Shown here: in pieces, positions 32,704-41,772 of the stretch | How the letters are laid out: every line of letters begins with the position of its first letter | Numbering within the stretch: position 1 is the stretch's first letter | Assembly (NCBI GenBank): GCA_017469265.1 | Contig: JAFUGS010000014.1 | Span: forward strand, 1-45,447 | DNA from: Clostridia bacterium | GTDB lineage: Bacteria > Bacillota > Clostridia > Christensenellales > Aristaeellaceae | Direction: 5' to 3' | DNA: 45,447 bases | Translations under genes and position numbers: made by a program | Notes under the pieces: model-generated | What the model was told of the DNA's origin: nothing | Databases searched by the model: none | The model's input: only the letters and a program-made list of their open reading frames with translations

Positions 32704-34977
32704 CTACTCCTCCGTCTTCAGGGCCGCCACCATGTCGATGTGCCGGTTTTTCCGGGCGATCATCAGGCCCACCAGCAGGGAGACCCCGAAGGTCAGCAGG
32801 ACGCTGACCGCGTAGGTCACCGGGCCGATGACCAGCTTCAGCTCATACTCCGAGGCCAGGGCCGTCAGCAGGTACCGCAGCACCCCGATCCCCGCCGGAA
32901 TTCCCAGCGCAATGCCCACCACCGTGAGCCACAGATTCTGGGTGATCAGCAGCCGGCCGATTTTCCGGTCCTTGAAGCCGACCACCTTCAGCGTCGCCAT
33001 CTCCCGGTACCGCTCCGTATAGCTCATGACGCCCAGGTTGTACAGCACCACGACGCCCAGCACCACCGCGGCGATGACCAGCAGCGCCACCATCACGTTC
33101 ATCAGCTCCATGAAGGTGTCGAAGGAATCCATGATGGCCTTCTTGCTCTGGGCGTTCAGGATCCGTGAATCGGAGGGGATCTCCTCCGCGTCGGTGTAGA
33201 CTGTGTTGATGGTGTACGGAATCCCGGCGGCGTCCGCGCAGGCGTCCGTCATCACGATGCTTTCCGTCAGGGAGCTCAGCACCCCGGCGACGGGCACCGT
33301 GTAGCTGTCCTCGCTGTCGTAGGGCGAGAAGGTCAGGCTGTCCCCGGTTTTCAGCCCCTGATCCCGGGCGATGCGGCCGCAGATATACGCGCCCTCGTCC
33401 CCCAGGGGCGTCACCTTCATGTCCGTGTCCAGAAAGCGCACCTTGTCCCTTTGGATATGATAGATCTCCAGGGACACGGGCTTCTCCCCCATCTGGACGC
33501 TGCCCATGGCGCTCCAGTCCCCCTCATAGGCTTCCGCCAGGGCCTCCGCGTCGCTCCGGGTCACGTTTTCCCCATCCAGGTTGATCCGGTTCCGGTAGTG
33601 GATCGCCACATCATAGAACTGGGTCACAAAGGCGTCCAGCGTGTCCTTCATGCCCAGGCCGCCCACCAGCAGAATCGTGCACCCCAGGACGCCGAAGAGG
33701 GTCATGAAGGACCGGCTCTTATGCCGCAGGCAGTCCCGCAGGTTCCATTTGGTGCCGAAGCCCAGGGCCTTGAAGGCCTTCGTCTCCTCCACCCGCAGGT
33801 GGCGCATCTTCTTCGGCGTGTAGGGCCGCAGGGCGTCCGCCGCCGTGCCGGCCAGCATCTCCCGCACGGAGAGGAAGCCGATGCCGGTCACGAACAGCAG
33901 GATCGCGGCCAGCACGGCCCAGCAGAAGCCCGGCACGTACAGCTTCCACGCCGGCAGGTCGATGTAGGTGGCCATGGCGCCGCCGGGGCTCAGGATGTAC
34001 CAGCCCAGCAGGTATCCCACCCCGATGCCCAGCGCGATGCCCATCAGCCCGATCATCAGCGCGTAGGACGTATAGTGCAGGATGATCCGCCGGTTCCGGA
34101 AGCCCAGGGCCTTCAGGGTGCCGATCTGGGTTTTCTCGCTGGCGGTGACCCGGTGCATCGTGGTCACCATGGTCAGCACCGCGATGGCCAGGAACAGCAC
34201 CGGCAGGATGGAGCCCATGGTCTGCCCCTCTTCGATTTCACCCCGGGACTCGGCCCAGGACACGTTCTCGTCCCGCCCCAGAATCAGGGTCGTCTTCCCC
34301 AGGGCCCGCTCCGCCGCGGCCACGAAATCCGCCTTCGGCAGATCCGAGATCACGTTGATCTGGGGATAGAACTCGAAAAGGATCGCCTTCTTCAGCATCG
34401 CCGGGGAGATGTAGGCAAACCCGTAGGAGTTGTAGTCCGGCATCATCTGGGTTTCATCCGGGAGGCAGATCATATATTCCCCCGCCTTGATGAGCCCCTT
34501 CACCGTTCCCCGCACCTGCATGATCTTATAGGTCAGCCCCAGGCTGTCTCCCACATGGATGCCGTTCTTCTCCGCGTACTGGTCGGACAGCCAGATGCCG
34601 TCCAGGCTTTCCGGGTCGTAGGGCTCCCCGTCCATCAGATAGACGCCGGAGACCTGGATGTTCTCGCTGACGGTCAGCGCCAGCACGTTCGTGTCCCCCT
34701 GCACCGTGGTGTTCACCGACAGGAAGCGGGTTCCTTCCTTCACGCCGTCCACGGCCAGGATTTTTTCCAGATCCTGGGCGGTAAATCCCTTCTCCGAGTA
34801 GATCCGGTAGTCCGCGAAGCCCGTAGCCTCCAGCAGCTCCCCCGTGTCCCGCTCCAGGCTGTACCATTCCATGTTGAAGCCCACGAACACGCCCACGCCC
34901 AGCGCGATCATAATGATCATGGAAATAAACTGGGCCTTGTATTTCAGCAGCGTCCGCAGCCGTTTTTTCCGCAGCAT
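32704..34977 (-). CDS. MacB/FtsX-type ABC exporter permease
   Basis: 757 residues with two FtsX domains. Membrane helices are at about 15-35 (ISMIIMIALGVGVFVGF), three around 245-370, one near 420-440 (FGVLGCTILLVGGLGM) and three in the last 150 residues. Two large extracellular domains lie between. The paired motifs TLKALGFRNRRI and TLKVVGFKDRKI mark the coupling helices of each FtsX unit. It starts one base after the stop of the partner ATPase gene. The pair lies behind a palindromic operator, which suggests an inducible exporter of peptides, lipids or drugs, but the substrate is unknown. Confidence 0.9.
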   Translation of the reverse strand: MLRKKRLRTLLKYKAQFISMIIMIALGVGVFVGFNMEWYSLERDTGELLEATGFADYRIYSEKGFTAQDLEKILAVDGVKEGTRFLSVNTTVQGDTNVLALTVSENIQVSGVYLMDGEPYDPESLDGIWLSDQYAEKNGIHVGDSLGLTYKIMQVRGTVKGLIKAGEYMICLPDETQMMPDYNSYGFAYISPAMLKKAILFEFYPQINVISDLPKADFVAAAERALGKTTLILGRDENVSWAESRGEIEEGQTMGSILPVLFLAIAVLTMVTTMHRVTASEKTQIGTLKALGFRNRRIILHYTSYALMIGLMGIALGIGVGYLLGWYILSPGGAMATYIDLPAWKLYVPGFCWAVLAAILLFVTGIGFLSVREMLAGTAADALRPYTPKKMRHLRVEETKAFKALGFGTKWNLRDCLRHKSRSFMTLFGVLGCTILLVGGLGMKDTLDAFVTQFYDVAIHYRNRINLDGENVTRSDAEALAEAYEGDWSAMGSVQMGEKPVSLEIYHIQRDKVRFLDTDMKVTPLGDEGAYICGRIARDQGLKTGDSLTFSPYDSEDSYTVPVAGVLSSLTESIVMTDACADAAGIPYTINTVYTDAEEIPSDSRILNAQSKKAIMDSFDTFMELMNVMVALLVIAAVVLGVVVLYNLGVMSYTERYREMATLKVVGFKDRKIGRLLITQNLWLTVVGIALGIPAGIGVLRYLLTALASEYELKLVIGPVTYAVSVLLTFGVSLLVGLMIARKNRHIDMVAALKTEE

Positions 34978-34978
34978 C

Positions 34979-35680
34979 TTACCAGTCCACCTCTTCCGCC
35001 GTCATGGGATGCTCCTGATCCTCGCAGGAGACGATCCTTCCGTTCTTCACCCGGACCACCGTGTCCGCCATTTTGGCGATCTGCTGGTTGTGGGTCACGA
35101 CGATGATGGTCTTGCCCATCTCCCGGGCCATGCGCAGCAGCAGCTTCAGCACCAGCACGCCGGTTTCGCTGTCCAGGGCGCCGGTGGGCTCGTCGCACAA
35201 CAGGATCCGCGGGTTCTTGGCCAGCGCCCGGGCGATGGACACCCGCTGCTGCTCGCCACCGGAAAGCTCGGAGGGGAACTGATGAATGTGGTCCGCCAGG
35301 CCCACCTCCTTCAGCATCTCGTGACTGCTCAGGGGATCCGGCGCGATCTCCTTCACCAGCGCCACGTTCTCCAGCACCGTCAGGGTCGGGATCAGGTTAT
35401 AGCTCTGAAAAACAAAGCCCACCGTCGCCGCCCGGTAATCCGCCAGCTGATCCTCCGTCAGGGTGGAAATGTCCTTCCCCGCCACGTGGATGGTGCCGCT
35501 GGTGGGGCTGTCCAGCCCGCCCAGCAGGTTCAGCAGCGTGCTCTTGCCCGCGCCGCTGGGCCCCAGAATCACGATGAATTTCCCTTCCTTCAGGGTCAGA
35601 TCCACCTGTTTCAGCGCGTACTGCTCATGCTCCCCGTTCCGGTAAACCCGGGAAACCGCTTTCAGCTCAACAATCTCCAT
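34979..35680 (-). CDS. MacB/LolD-type ABC exporter ATPase
   Basis: 233 residues, complete. Walker [11 protein letters not shown]-loop [12 protein letters not shown], signature [16 protein letters not shown], Walker [13 protein letters not shown] and switch histidine VVTHNQ are all intact. AAAGGAG lies seven bases before the ATG at 35680; 15 extra in-frame codons upstream fall in the operator region and are rejected. It powers the FtsX-type permease encoded next. Confidence 0.94.
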   Translation of the reverse strand: MEIVELKAVSRVYRNGEHEQYALKQVDLTLKEGKFIVILGPSGAGKSTLLNLLGGLDSPTSGTIHVAGKDISTLTEDQLADYRAATVGFVFQSYNLIPTLTVLENVALVKEIAPDPLSSHEMLKEVGLADHIHQFPSELSGGEQQRVSIARALAKNPRILLCDEPTGALDSETGVLVLKLLLRMAREMGKTIIVVTHNQQIAKMADTVVRVKNGRIVSCEDQEHPMTAEEVDW

Positions 35681-35705
35681 ATCCTTGCTCCTTTGTTTCG
35701 CCTTT

Positions 35706-35725
35706 ATGTTAGCTTTTGCTAACAT
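35706..35725. promoter_or_regulatory. Palindromic operator of the exporter operon
   Basis: ATGTTAGC-TTTT-GCTAACAT, an 8-4-8 perfect inverted repeat placed at about +1 to +20 of the transcript. A further half-site-like TTAGCGTAA lies upstream over the -10 region. The geometry suits a TetR- or MarR-type repressor; no such gene is in the window. Confidence 0.7.
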
Positions 35726-35730
35726 CTGTT

Positions 35731-35759
35731 ATCTTACGCTAATCAGCTGTTGCTGTCAA
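35731..35759 (-). promoter_or_regulatory. Promoter of the exporter operon
   Basis: Minus strand TTGACA (35759-35754), 17-bp spacer, TAAGAT (35736-35731). Confidence 0.75.
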
Positions 35760-35763
35760 CCTC

Positions 35764-35820
35764 CGCGCAAAAAATGAGCGCCGTCCGCGCAAAAAATGAT
35801 CCCCCGCGCGCAAAAAAAGA
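35764..35820. repeat. Three GCGCAAAAAA direct repeats
   Basis: CCGCGCAAAAAATGA occurs twice and a related CGCGCGCAAAAAAAGA once, about 22 bp apart, between the exporter promoter and the potD terminator. The last A tract is also the T tract of that terminator on the minus strand. Confidence 0.6.
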
Positions 35821-35845
35821 AGCCCCTTCTTTCGAAGAGGCTCCC
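35812..35845 (-). terminator. Terminator of the pot operon
   Basis: Minus strand GAGCCTCTTC, loop GAAA, GAAGGGGCTTC, then TTTTTTT. It starts a few bases after the potD stop. Confidence 0.85.
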
Positions 35846-35856
35846 GCGTACGCCCT

Positions 35857-36927
35857 TTATTCCGCCATCACCTTGGCCCACAGATCCGGCTGCTTCGCCT
35901 GCCATTCCGTCGGCAGGTCCACGAACATCTCGTCCTTCTCATACCCGGCCCGGGGCACGTAGGCGGAGTTGCCCTCGTAGTCCCCGCCGGGGCCGGAAAG
36001 CTCCTCCAGCACCCGTGCGTTGGTGGAGGCGTAGCCCACCTCCTGGGAGTTGGCCAGGCTGGCGTCGTAGTCCAGCATGTACTGGATGAACACGTTGGCC
36101 AGCTTCGGGTTCTCCGCGTTGGCGGGAATGACCATGGCGTCCACGGCCACGTTGGTCCCCTGATAGGGCGTGCAGTACGCCATATCCTCATTCTCGGAGA
36201 GGATGTAGGCCGCGTCTCCGCTGTACACCATGGCCATCCACTTCAGGCCTTCCGCCATGCTGTCGATGACCTCGTCCGTCACGTAGGAGGGCTTCAGGGT
36301 CCGGTGCATGGTCCGCAGCCACTCCCAGGCATCCTGAATTTCCTTTTCGTCCGTGGTGTTGGCGGAGTAGCCCAGGGCCTTCTCCGCGACCATGAAGGCG
36401 TCCCGGGAGGAATCGTACATATAGGTATGTCCGGCGTAGGCTTCATTGTGGAAGGCGTCCCATCCCTGGGCTTCCATCTCCTCCACCGGGATTTCGGTCG
36501 TGTCGTACACGATGCCCACCGTCTGCCAGAAATACGGCGCGGAATAGGTGTTGTCCGGGTCGTAGGGCAGATTCTTCACGCCCTCCGCCAGCTGGTCCAG
36601 GTTGGTGACGATGTCCTTGTCCAGGGGCTGCAGCATCTTGTTCGCGATCAGCCGCTCGATCATGTAGTCGCTGGGCACGATCACGTCCCAGGCGTCCCCG
36701 GCCTGCATCTGCAGCCACAGGTACTCGTTGGACTCATAGGTCTTGTAGTTCACCCGGACGCCGTATTCCTTCTCAAACGCCCGGATGACGCTCATATCCA
36801 CATACTCGCCCCAGTTGTACACGTTCAGAGTCGCGCCCTTGAACTCCGCGGGGTCAATCTCCGCCAGGCCCGCCAGGGGCAGCAGCGCCATCACCAGCGC
36901 CAGCAGTACGGTCAGTCCCTTTTTCAT
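35857..36927 (-). CDS. potD: Spermidine/putrescine-binding protein
   Basis: 356 residues. A signal peptide (MKKGLTVLLALVMALLPLAGLA) with no lipobox cysteine precedes a PotD-type binding protein. Landmarks are LNVYNWGEYVDMSVIRAFEKEYG, the second-lobe ligand region WDVIVPSDYMIERL, and APYFWQTVGIVYDT. AAAGGAGG precedes the ATG. It is the last gene of the order potA-potB-potC-potD and starts 2 bp after potC. Without a lipobox it needs another way to stay at the membrane; the uncleaved signal helix is one possibility. Confidence 0.94.
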   Translation of the reverse strand: MKKGLTVLLALVMALLPLAGLAEIDPAEFKGATLNVYNWGEYVDMSVIRAFEKEYGVRVNYKTYESNEYLWLQMQAGDAWDVIVPSDYMIERLIANKMLQPLDKDIVTNLDQLAEGVKNLPYDPDNTYSAPYFWQTVGIVYDTTEIPVEEMEAQGWDAFHNEAYAGHTYMYDSSRDAFMVAEKALGYSANTTDEKEIQDAWEWLRTMHRTLKPSYVTDEVIDSMAEGLKWMAMVYSGDAAYILSENEDMAYCTPYQGTNVAVDAMVIPANAENPKLANVFIQYMLDYDASLANSQEVGYASTNARVLEELSGPGGDYEGNSAYVPRAGYEKDEMFVDLPTEWQAKQPDLWAKVMAE

Positions 36928-36929
36928 CG

Positions 36930-37733
36930 TCAGTATTCCTCCTTTTTATTCTTTCTCTCCCTGAGAGCGGGAATCAGGTTCGCCAGCACCAGCACAATGG
37001 TCACCGCCACCACGATCAGGGTGGAAAGCGCGTTCACGCTGGGGTTGAAGCGCTTCATGGAGTAGACGTACATGGAGATGTTCTGCACGTCCTTCCCCGC
37101 GGTGAAGAAGGAGATCACGAAATCATCGAAGCTCATGCTGAAGGCGATGAGCGCGCCGGATAGAATGGCCGGATAGATCTGGGGAATGATCACCCGGGTC
37201 AGGGCCTGCCAGGGGTTGGCCCCCAGGTCCAGCGCCGCCTCCGCCACGTTGTCGTCCAGCTGCCGCAGCTTCGGCATGACGGACAGAATCACGTAGGGAA
37301 TGCAGAAGGTGATGTGAGCCAGGGTCAGGGTCACGATGGACCGCTGAATCTTCACGCTCAGGAACAGCAGCATCAGGCTGATGGCGGTGACGATGTCCGG
37401 GTTCAGCACCGGCAGATTGTTGATCTCCATCACCACGGACCGGATCAGCGGCCTGGCCTTGGACAGGCCGATGGAGGCGATGGTGCCCACGATGGTGGAA
37501 ACCACGGTGGCGATGACCGCCACGATCACCGTGTATTTGACGCTCTCCAGCATCTCCCGGTTCTCCAGCATGGCCTCATACCACCGGAGGGAAAAGCCCT
37601 CGAAGGAGATCATGGATTTGCTGTCGTTGAAGGAAAACACCACCACGTACAGGATGGGCAGATAGATGAACAGCAGCACCAGAATCAGGTATCCGGAGGT
37701 GAAAAAATGCCACGCGGGTTTTTTCTTTCCCAT
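36930..37733 (-). CDS. potC: Spermidine/putrescine ABC permease PotC
   Basis: 267 residues, six membrane helices. It starts with a charged MGKKKPAWHFF segment, then LPILYVVVFSFNDSKS typical of PotC. The EAA loop that contacts the ATPase is VAEAALDLGANPWQALTRVIIPQ. GGAGG precedes the ATG. Four bases separate it from potB. It forms the membrane channel with PotB. Confidence 0.95.
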   Translation of the reverse strand: MGKKKPAWHFFTSGYLILVLLFIYLPILYVVVFSFNDSKSMISFEGFSLRWYEAMLENREMLESVKYTVIVAVIATVVSTIVGTIASIGLSKARPLIRSVVMEINNLPVLNPDIVTAISLMLLFLSVKIQRSIVTLTLAHITFCIPYVILSVMPKLRQLDDNVAEAALDLGANPWQALTRVIIPQIYPAILSGALIAFSMSFDDFVISFFTAGKDVQNISMYVYSMKRFNPSVNALSTLIVVAVTIVLVLANLIPALRERKNKKEEY

Positions 37734-37737
37734 TTTT

Positions 37738-38520
37738 TCATTCCTCCTTCGCCGTGGTGTCCAGCTTCTTGGTCAGGTACATGGACAGGATGATGATCAG
37801 CGCCATGATCAGCGAAATCGCGCTGCCGAAGTTCCAGTCCCCGGCCACCAGGAAGTAGGTCTCGATCAGGTTGCCGATCAGCACATAGTTTCCGCCGCCC
37901 AGCAGCTTCGGAATCACGAAGCTGGAAACCGCCGGCAGGAAAACCAGCGTGATCCCGCTGATGATTCCCGGCACGCTCAGGGGCAGCGTCACCTTCAGGA
38001 AGGTCTTCCAGGGATTCGCGCCAAGGTCGTAGGCCGCGGTCTTCAGGTTCGGGTCCAGCTTGGCGATGGCCGTATGGATCTGGATGATCATATAGGGCAG
38101 AAAGTCATACACCATGCCGATGAAAACCCGGATCTCGCTGGACAGGTCCTCAAAGTTCATCAGGATGCCCCGCCAGGCGTAGGTCTTCAGCAGCATGTTG
38201 ATCCACATGGGCAGCGTCAGCAGCAGAATCATCAGCGTCTGCCGCTTCTCCGGCAGCCCGGCGATAAACAGCGCCGCCGGGTATCCGATCAGGATGCAGA
38301 ACACCGTCGTCAGGAAGGCGATCCGCAGGCTGGTCCACAGCACCTTCAGGAAGGTGGGATCGCTGAGGAAGCGGGCAAAATTCTCCATCGTGAAGCTGAA
38401 GGTGATGGTCCCGTTGCCGCTCCGGGTCACCGCGTAAAGCAGGATCATCACCATGGGCGCCACGATGAACAGGGCGATCCACAGAATGTAGGGATAGCTC
38501 ATGCGAAAGAATGATTTCAT
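37738..38520 (-). CDS. potB: Spermidine/putrescine ABC permease PotB
   Basis: 260 residues, six membrane helices. It starts [19 protein letters not shown]; PotB-type landmarks are [14 protein letters not shown] and the EAA loop [22 protein letters not shown]. The ATG overlaps the potA stop by 4 bp, so translation is coupled to the ATPase. Confidence 0.95.
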   Translation of the reverse strand: MKSFFRMSYPYILWIALFIVAPMVMILLYAVTRSGNGTITFSFTMENFARFLSDPTFLKVLWTSLRIAFLTTVFCILIGYPAALFIAGLPEKRQTLMILLLTLPMWINMLLKTYAWRGILMNFEDLSSEIRVFIGMVYDFLPYMIIQIHTAIAKLDPNLKTAAYDLGANPWKTFLKVTLPLSVPGIISGITLVFLPAVSSFVIPKLLGGGNYVLIGNLIETYFLVAGDWNFGSAISLIMALIIILSMYLTKKLDTTAKEE

Positions 38521-40097
38521 ACGTCGCCCACTTCCTTATGCATGACATGGATATCTTCCGGCTCGAAGCTCAGCCCGACCCGGTCCCCCACCTCCAGGCG
38601 GTCCGTGGTCTCCACCTTGTACTCCCGGCCCTGGGTGGCGAAGGTGATGTCGTAGGATCCTTCCGTCACCGCGGCGGGGTCGAAGTCGAATTTCACATCC
38701 GTGATCTCCACGGAGGAGTCATCCTGCAGGTTCCAGGCCTCGGCGCTGGCCCAGGTCTTCAGGTCCGTGGAAATGGCCATGGATTCCTGAATCTCCTCCG
38801 GGGTGATGAAGAAATCCAGCGCGCTGATGCCGATGTTGTGCCGCGGGTCCTCCACGTATTCCGGATGCACCACGTAGACCTTCACGGTCACCTCCGTGCC
38901 CCGGTCCGTGCCGAAGGTGATGCTGTATACCCCCGGCGTCTTCTGAATGTCGTGGGTCACCTTCGTCAGGGACAGATCCCGGTTTTCCTCGTCCCAGGCC
39001 TGGGCGTTGGCGATGGAAATAAAGTCCTGATCCGTCATCTCCTTGTTTTCCAGGTCGTCGGAATCCACATAGAAGTCGTTGGCGCTGATCTTTTCCCCGG
39101 CCTGGGGGTTGTGGATGTCGTGGGAGGTCACCACGTGCATCTTCACGGTCTTGCTGGTGCCGGTTTTGGTCTCCACCATCAGCTCGTAATGCACGCCCTT
39201 GAACACCACGTTCTTGACCTCGCCCCGCATGACGCCGTCCTTGGGCCTGACCACGGTCAGATCCTCCGGCCGGATCAGCACGTCCACCGGCTCATCCGGC
39301 TTAAATCCGGTATCCACGCACTCGAAAACCTTGTCGTCGAAACGCACCCTGCAGTCCGCCTTCATGGTTCCTTCCACGATGTTGCTTTCCCCGATGAACC
39401 GGGCCACGTAGGCGTTGACGGGCTCGTTGTAGATTTCCAGCGGCGTGCCGATCTGCTCGATCTCCCCGGCGTTCATGACCACGATCTTGTCGCTCATGGT
39501 CAGAGCCTCCTCCTGGTCGTGGGTCACGTAGATGAAGGTGATGCCCACCTCCTGCTGAATGCGCTTCAGCTCCCGCTGCATCTCCTTGCGCAGCTTCAGG
39601 TCCAGGGCCCCCAGCGGCTCATCCAGCAGCAGCACGTTCGGCTCGTTCACCAGGGCCCGGGCGATGGCCACCCGCTGCTGCTGCCCGCCGGAAAGCAGGG
39701 TCACATTCCGCTTTCCGTACCCCTCCAGGTTGACCAGGCTCAGCATACGGTTCACCTTCTGGGCGATCAGATCCTCCCCCATCTTCTTGATCCGCAGGCC
39801 GAAGGCGATGTTCTCGTAGACGTTCAGGTGCGGAAACAGGGCGTACCGCTGGAAAACGGTATTGATCTCCCGCTTGTAGGCCGGCACCTTGTCGATGCAC
39901 TGCCCGTCGAAAATCACCGTGCCCTCGTCCTGCTCCAGAAAACCGCCCAGGATCCGCAGCAGGGTCGTCTTTCCGCATCCGGACGGCCCCAGCAGCGTCA
40001 CAAACTCGTTTTCATATATATTCAGGCTGACGCCCTTGAGCACCACCTGGCCGTCAAAGCTCTTGACGATGTTCCGGAATTCAATCAGCTTGCGCAT
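38517..40097 (-). CDS. potA: Spermidine/putrescine ABC ATPase with Ig-like insertion
   Basis: 526 residues against about 350-370 for normal PotA. Residues 1-300 are ordinary: GPSGCGKTT (37-45), [40 protein letters not shown], then TOBE strands ([10 protein letters not shown]). Normal TOBE sequence stops at [10 protein letters not shown] (about 310) and resumes at [27 protein letters not shown] (about 485). Between them lie about 170 residues with two repeats ([13 protein letters not shown]...AQAWD...[23 protein letters not shown], then [13 protein letters not shown]...GSYDITFAT) that look like Ig-like repeats of surface proteins. AGGAGG lies nine bases before ATG 40097. First gene of the pot operon. 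Confidence 0.92.
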   Translation of the reverse strand: MRKLIEFRNIVKSFDGQVVLKGVSLNIYENEFVTLLGPSGCGKTTLLRILGGFLEQDEGTVIFDGQCIDKVPAYKREINTVFQRYALFPHLNVYENIAFGLRIKKMGEDLIAQKVNRMLSLVNLEGYGKRNVTLLSGGQQQRVAIARALVNEPNVLLLDEPLGALDLKLRKEMQRELKRIQQEVGITFIYVTHDQEEALTMSDKIVVMNAGEIEQIGTPLEIYNEPVNAYVARFIGESNIVEGTMKADCRVRFDDKVFECVDTGFKPDEPVDVLIRPEDLTVVRPKDGVMRGEVKNVVFKGVHYELMVETKTGTSKTVKMHVVTSHDIHNPQAGEKISANDFYVDSDDLENKEMTDQDFISIANAQAWDEENRDLSLTKVTHDIQKTPGVYSITFGTDRGTEVTVKVYVVHPEYVEDPRHNIGISALDFFITPEEIQESMAISTDLKTWASAEAWNLQDDSSVEITDVKFDFDPAAVTEGSYDITFATQGREYKVETTDRLEVGDRVGLSFEPEDIHVMHKEVGDV

Positions 40098-40175
40098 TTT
40101 CCTTTTCCTCCTGTTCCCGGCCGCTGCCCGGATGATCCCCTCGTCGCGGACAAAATCCGAACGAATCAAAAAGTA

Positions 40176-40204
40176 ATTTAATCATAGTTCGCCCCCCGTG
40201 TCAA
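40176..40204 (-). promoter_or_regulatory. Promoter of the pot operon
   Basis: Minus strand TTGACA (40204-40199), 17-bp spacer, TTAAAT (40181-40176). Confidence 0.65.
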
Positions 40205-40357
40205 TTGATTGCGGCATAGTTTTTTCGCCCGGAATCGGCGGCTTCCGAAAAAAGGCCCGGCCCGCGGCAGGAAGCCGCGTCCTGAGCCCTGTTTTTTGGG
40301 ACCCTAGCGGGGCGCCGGCCGGGGCCGGGACCGCGGAATCTGCTGGACCGCGCCCGG

Positions 40358-40386
40358 TTGCCTTTTCTCCGGATATTTGATAGAAT
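40358..40386 (+). promoter_or_regulatory. Promoter of the small membrane-protein trio
   Basis: TTGCCT (40358-40363), 17-bp spacer, TAGAAT (40381-40386). The stretch 40205-40357 between the two divergent promoters has no other feature I can see. Confidence 0.55.
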
Positions 40387-40531
40387 AAATCATAAAGAAG
40401 GAACAATTTTCCGGATGCTTCGTCTGACAGAATGAAAGGGGAACCCGTCCATGCGCCGGGGCCCCGTCCCACACCCCCGGAGGAACTTCCCCGCCCGGTA
40501 CTTTTCGATTTTCAGAGGAGAACAAACCGTC

Positions 40532-40720
40532 ATGAATCATGATTTTGAAAAAAACGCGGTCCCGGAGAGCGCGGCTGCCTCCGATGCCGCCCCGTCCTTC
40601 GGCCCGGAAGGCCGCCCTGACCCCTTCCGCCTGGGTCTGCGGATTGCCGCCTTTTTGAGCGCGCTCATGGTTCTGCTGGGCCTGGCGGGGTCTGGCTGTA
40701 TTCACAGGAGCAGCCCATGA
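40532..40720 (+). CDS. Small membrane protein (trio, gene 1)
   Basis: 62 residues: a polar N-terminus (MNHDFEKNAVPESAAASD) and one membrane helix (IAAFLSALMVLLGLAGSGC), ending HRSSP. AGAGGAG precedes the ATG. Its TGA overlaps the next ATG (ATGA). With gene 2 it would resemble a single DUF3592-like protein (helix, exposed domain, helix), so the boundary may be a frameshift and not a true gene end. Confidence 0.5.
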   Translation: MNHDFEKNAVPESAAASDAAPSFGPEGRPDPFRLGLRIAAFLSALMVLLGLAGSGCIHRSSP

Positions 40721-41124
40721 CCGCCACCATCACCGCCGTGGGTTCCGTATCCTCCTATACCAGGAGGAATCGGAGGCACGGCTCGACCACCAGCGTCACC
40801 ACCGCTCCCCTGACGGTCCGCATCGAGGAGGACGGGGCCGTCCTGGAGGAAACCATGACCTTCCGGCTCCACAGCCGGTGGCTTGTGCCCCGTCCCGGCC
40901 AGACGGCCCAGATCACCAAAAACCCCTTCGGCGTGTATGTGCCCTGGCCGGACACGGAGCTGGAAACCGCAGGCTTCGTCCTGCTCGTCATCGGAGGCAT
41001 CATCCTGTGCTTCTCCCTGTTCATGCTTCGCGGCATGTCCGACGCGGAACGGGAAAGCCTGCTTCACAGCGCGGAAATCAGCCGGGAAGCGTCGAAGCCC
41101 CCCTTCCCGTGTCCGAGCAGGTAA
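40717..41124 (+). CDS. DUF3592-like membrane protein (trio, gene 2)
   Basis: 135 residues. An exposed beta-rich part (MTATITAVGSVSSYTRRNRR...APLTVRIEEDGAVLEE...GQTAQITKNPFGVYVPWP) has the DUF3592 pattern, followed by one membrane helix (FVLLVIGGIILCFSLFML) and a short charged tail. Starts within the stop of gene 1 and overlaps gene 3 by 16 bp in another frame. No function known. Confidence 0.6.
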   Translation: MTATITAVGSVSSYTRRNRRHGSTTSVTTAPLTVRIEEDGAVLEETMTFRLHSRWLVPRPGQTAQITKNPFGVYVPWPDTELETAGFVLLVIGGIILCFSLFMLRGMSDAERESLLHSAEISREASKPPFPCPSR

Positions 41125-41600
41125 CGGACCGGGTCACCCTGCAGCCCGGCGGTTTTTACAGCTGGTACGGAAACATGGATAACGCCTATTACCGGAATCA
41201 GCAGTATAACGGCCTGAAGCTCTTCATCGGGATCCTGCTGTTCATGATGCTGATCATGTTCACGCTCCTGCAGTCCCTGGAATTCATTCTCATCGTGGGA
41301 GGGATTTTCGCTTTTGTCATTCTGCTGACCCTGGGCATCATCCTTCTGACCGTCCGCGGCGAAGGCGTAACCCGGGAGATTTATACCATGACCGACTCGT
41401 GGGTCAGAGCCGGCTCCGGAAGATCCTCCAGCTATTTCACCTTTTCCAAAGCGCGCCAGGTCACCTTCATGCCCCGCTACGTGGAGCTGCGGGGCCGGCT
41501 CAAGGTCCTGCGCGTTTATGTGCCCCAGGAGGATATGCCCTTTGTCCGGGAGCATATCCGTTCCCACCTGCTCCCCGGCACCGGGATCACCGAGCCGTAA
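41109..41600 (+). CDS. Two-helix membrane protein with PH-like tail (trio, gene 3)
   Basis: 163 residues from GTG 41109. A short N-terminal part (QPGGFYSWYGNMDNAYYRNQ) precedes two membrane helices (LKLFIGILLFMMLIMFTLL and FILIVGGIFAFVILLTLGIIL). The cytoplasmic tail (EIYTMTDSWVRAGSGRSSSYFTFSKARQVTFMPRYVELRG...VYVPQEDMPFVREHI) follows the pattern of YcxB-like/PH-like domains. The start is uncertain: the frame is open further upstream and no strong ribosome site is visible, so coupling to gene 2 is assumed. Confidence 0.55.
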   Translation: MSEQVTDRVTLQPGGFYSWYGNMDNAYYRNQQYNGLKLFIGILLFMMLIMFTLLQSLEFILIVGGIFAFVILLTLGIILLTVRGEGVTREIYTMTDSWVRAGSGRSSSYFTFSKARQVTFMPRYVELRGRLKVLRVYVPQEDMPFVREHIRSHLLPGTGITEP

Positions 41601-41641
41601 GTCTTTTCCCTTTCGCTTGTTATTCCGCTCCGGATGATGTA

Positions 41642-41745
41642 TAAGAAAGCGCTGATGGAAGCTCCCCCGCGAAGCGGGGGAGAAAAACCGTTTAAAATCA
41701 ACTGAACAGATGGAAAGCTGCGGCGCTGATTGGAATAAACCAGCG
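41642..41745 (+). repeat. MITE-like palindromic repeat, copy C
   Basis: Starts TAAGAAAGCGCTGATGG, with the same GC-rich hairpin (CTCCCCCGC, GA, AGCGGGGGAG) and a right arm GCGCTGATTGGAATAAACCAGCG. More diverged at its ends than copies A and B. It lies just upstream of the truncated secreted-protein gene. Confidence 0.8.
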
Positions 41746-41772
41746 TTGATAATAAATGGCAACAATCGGTTT

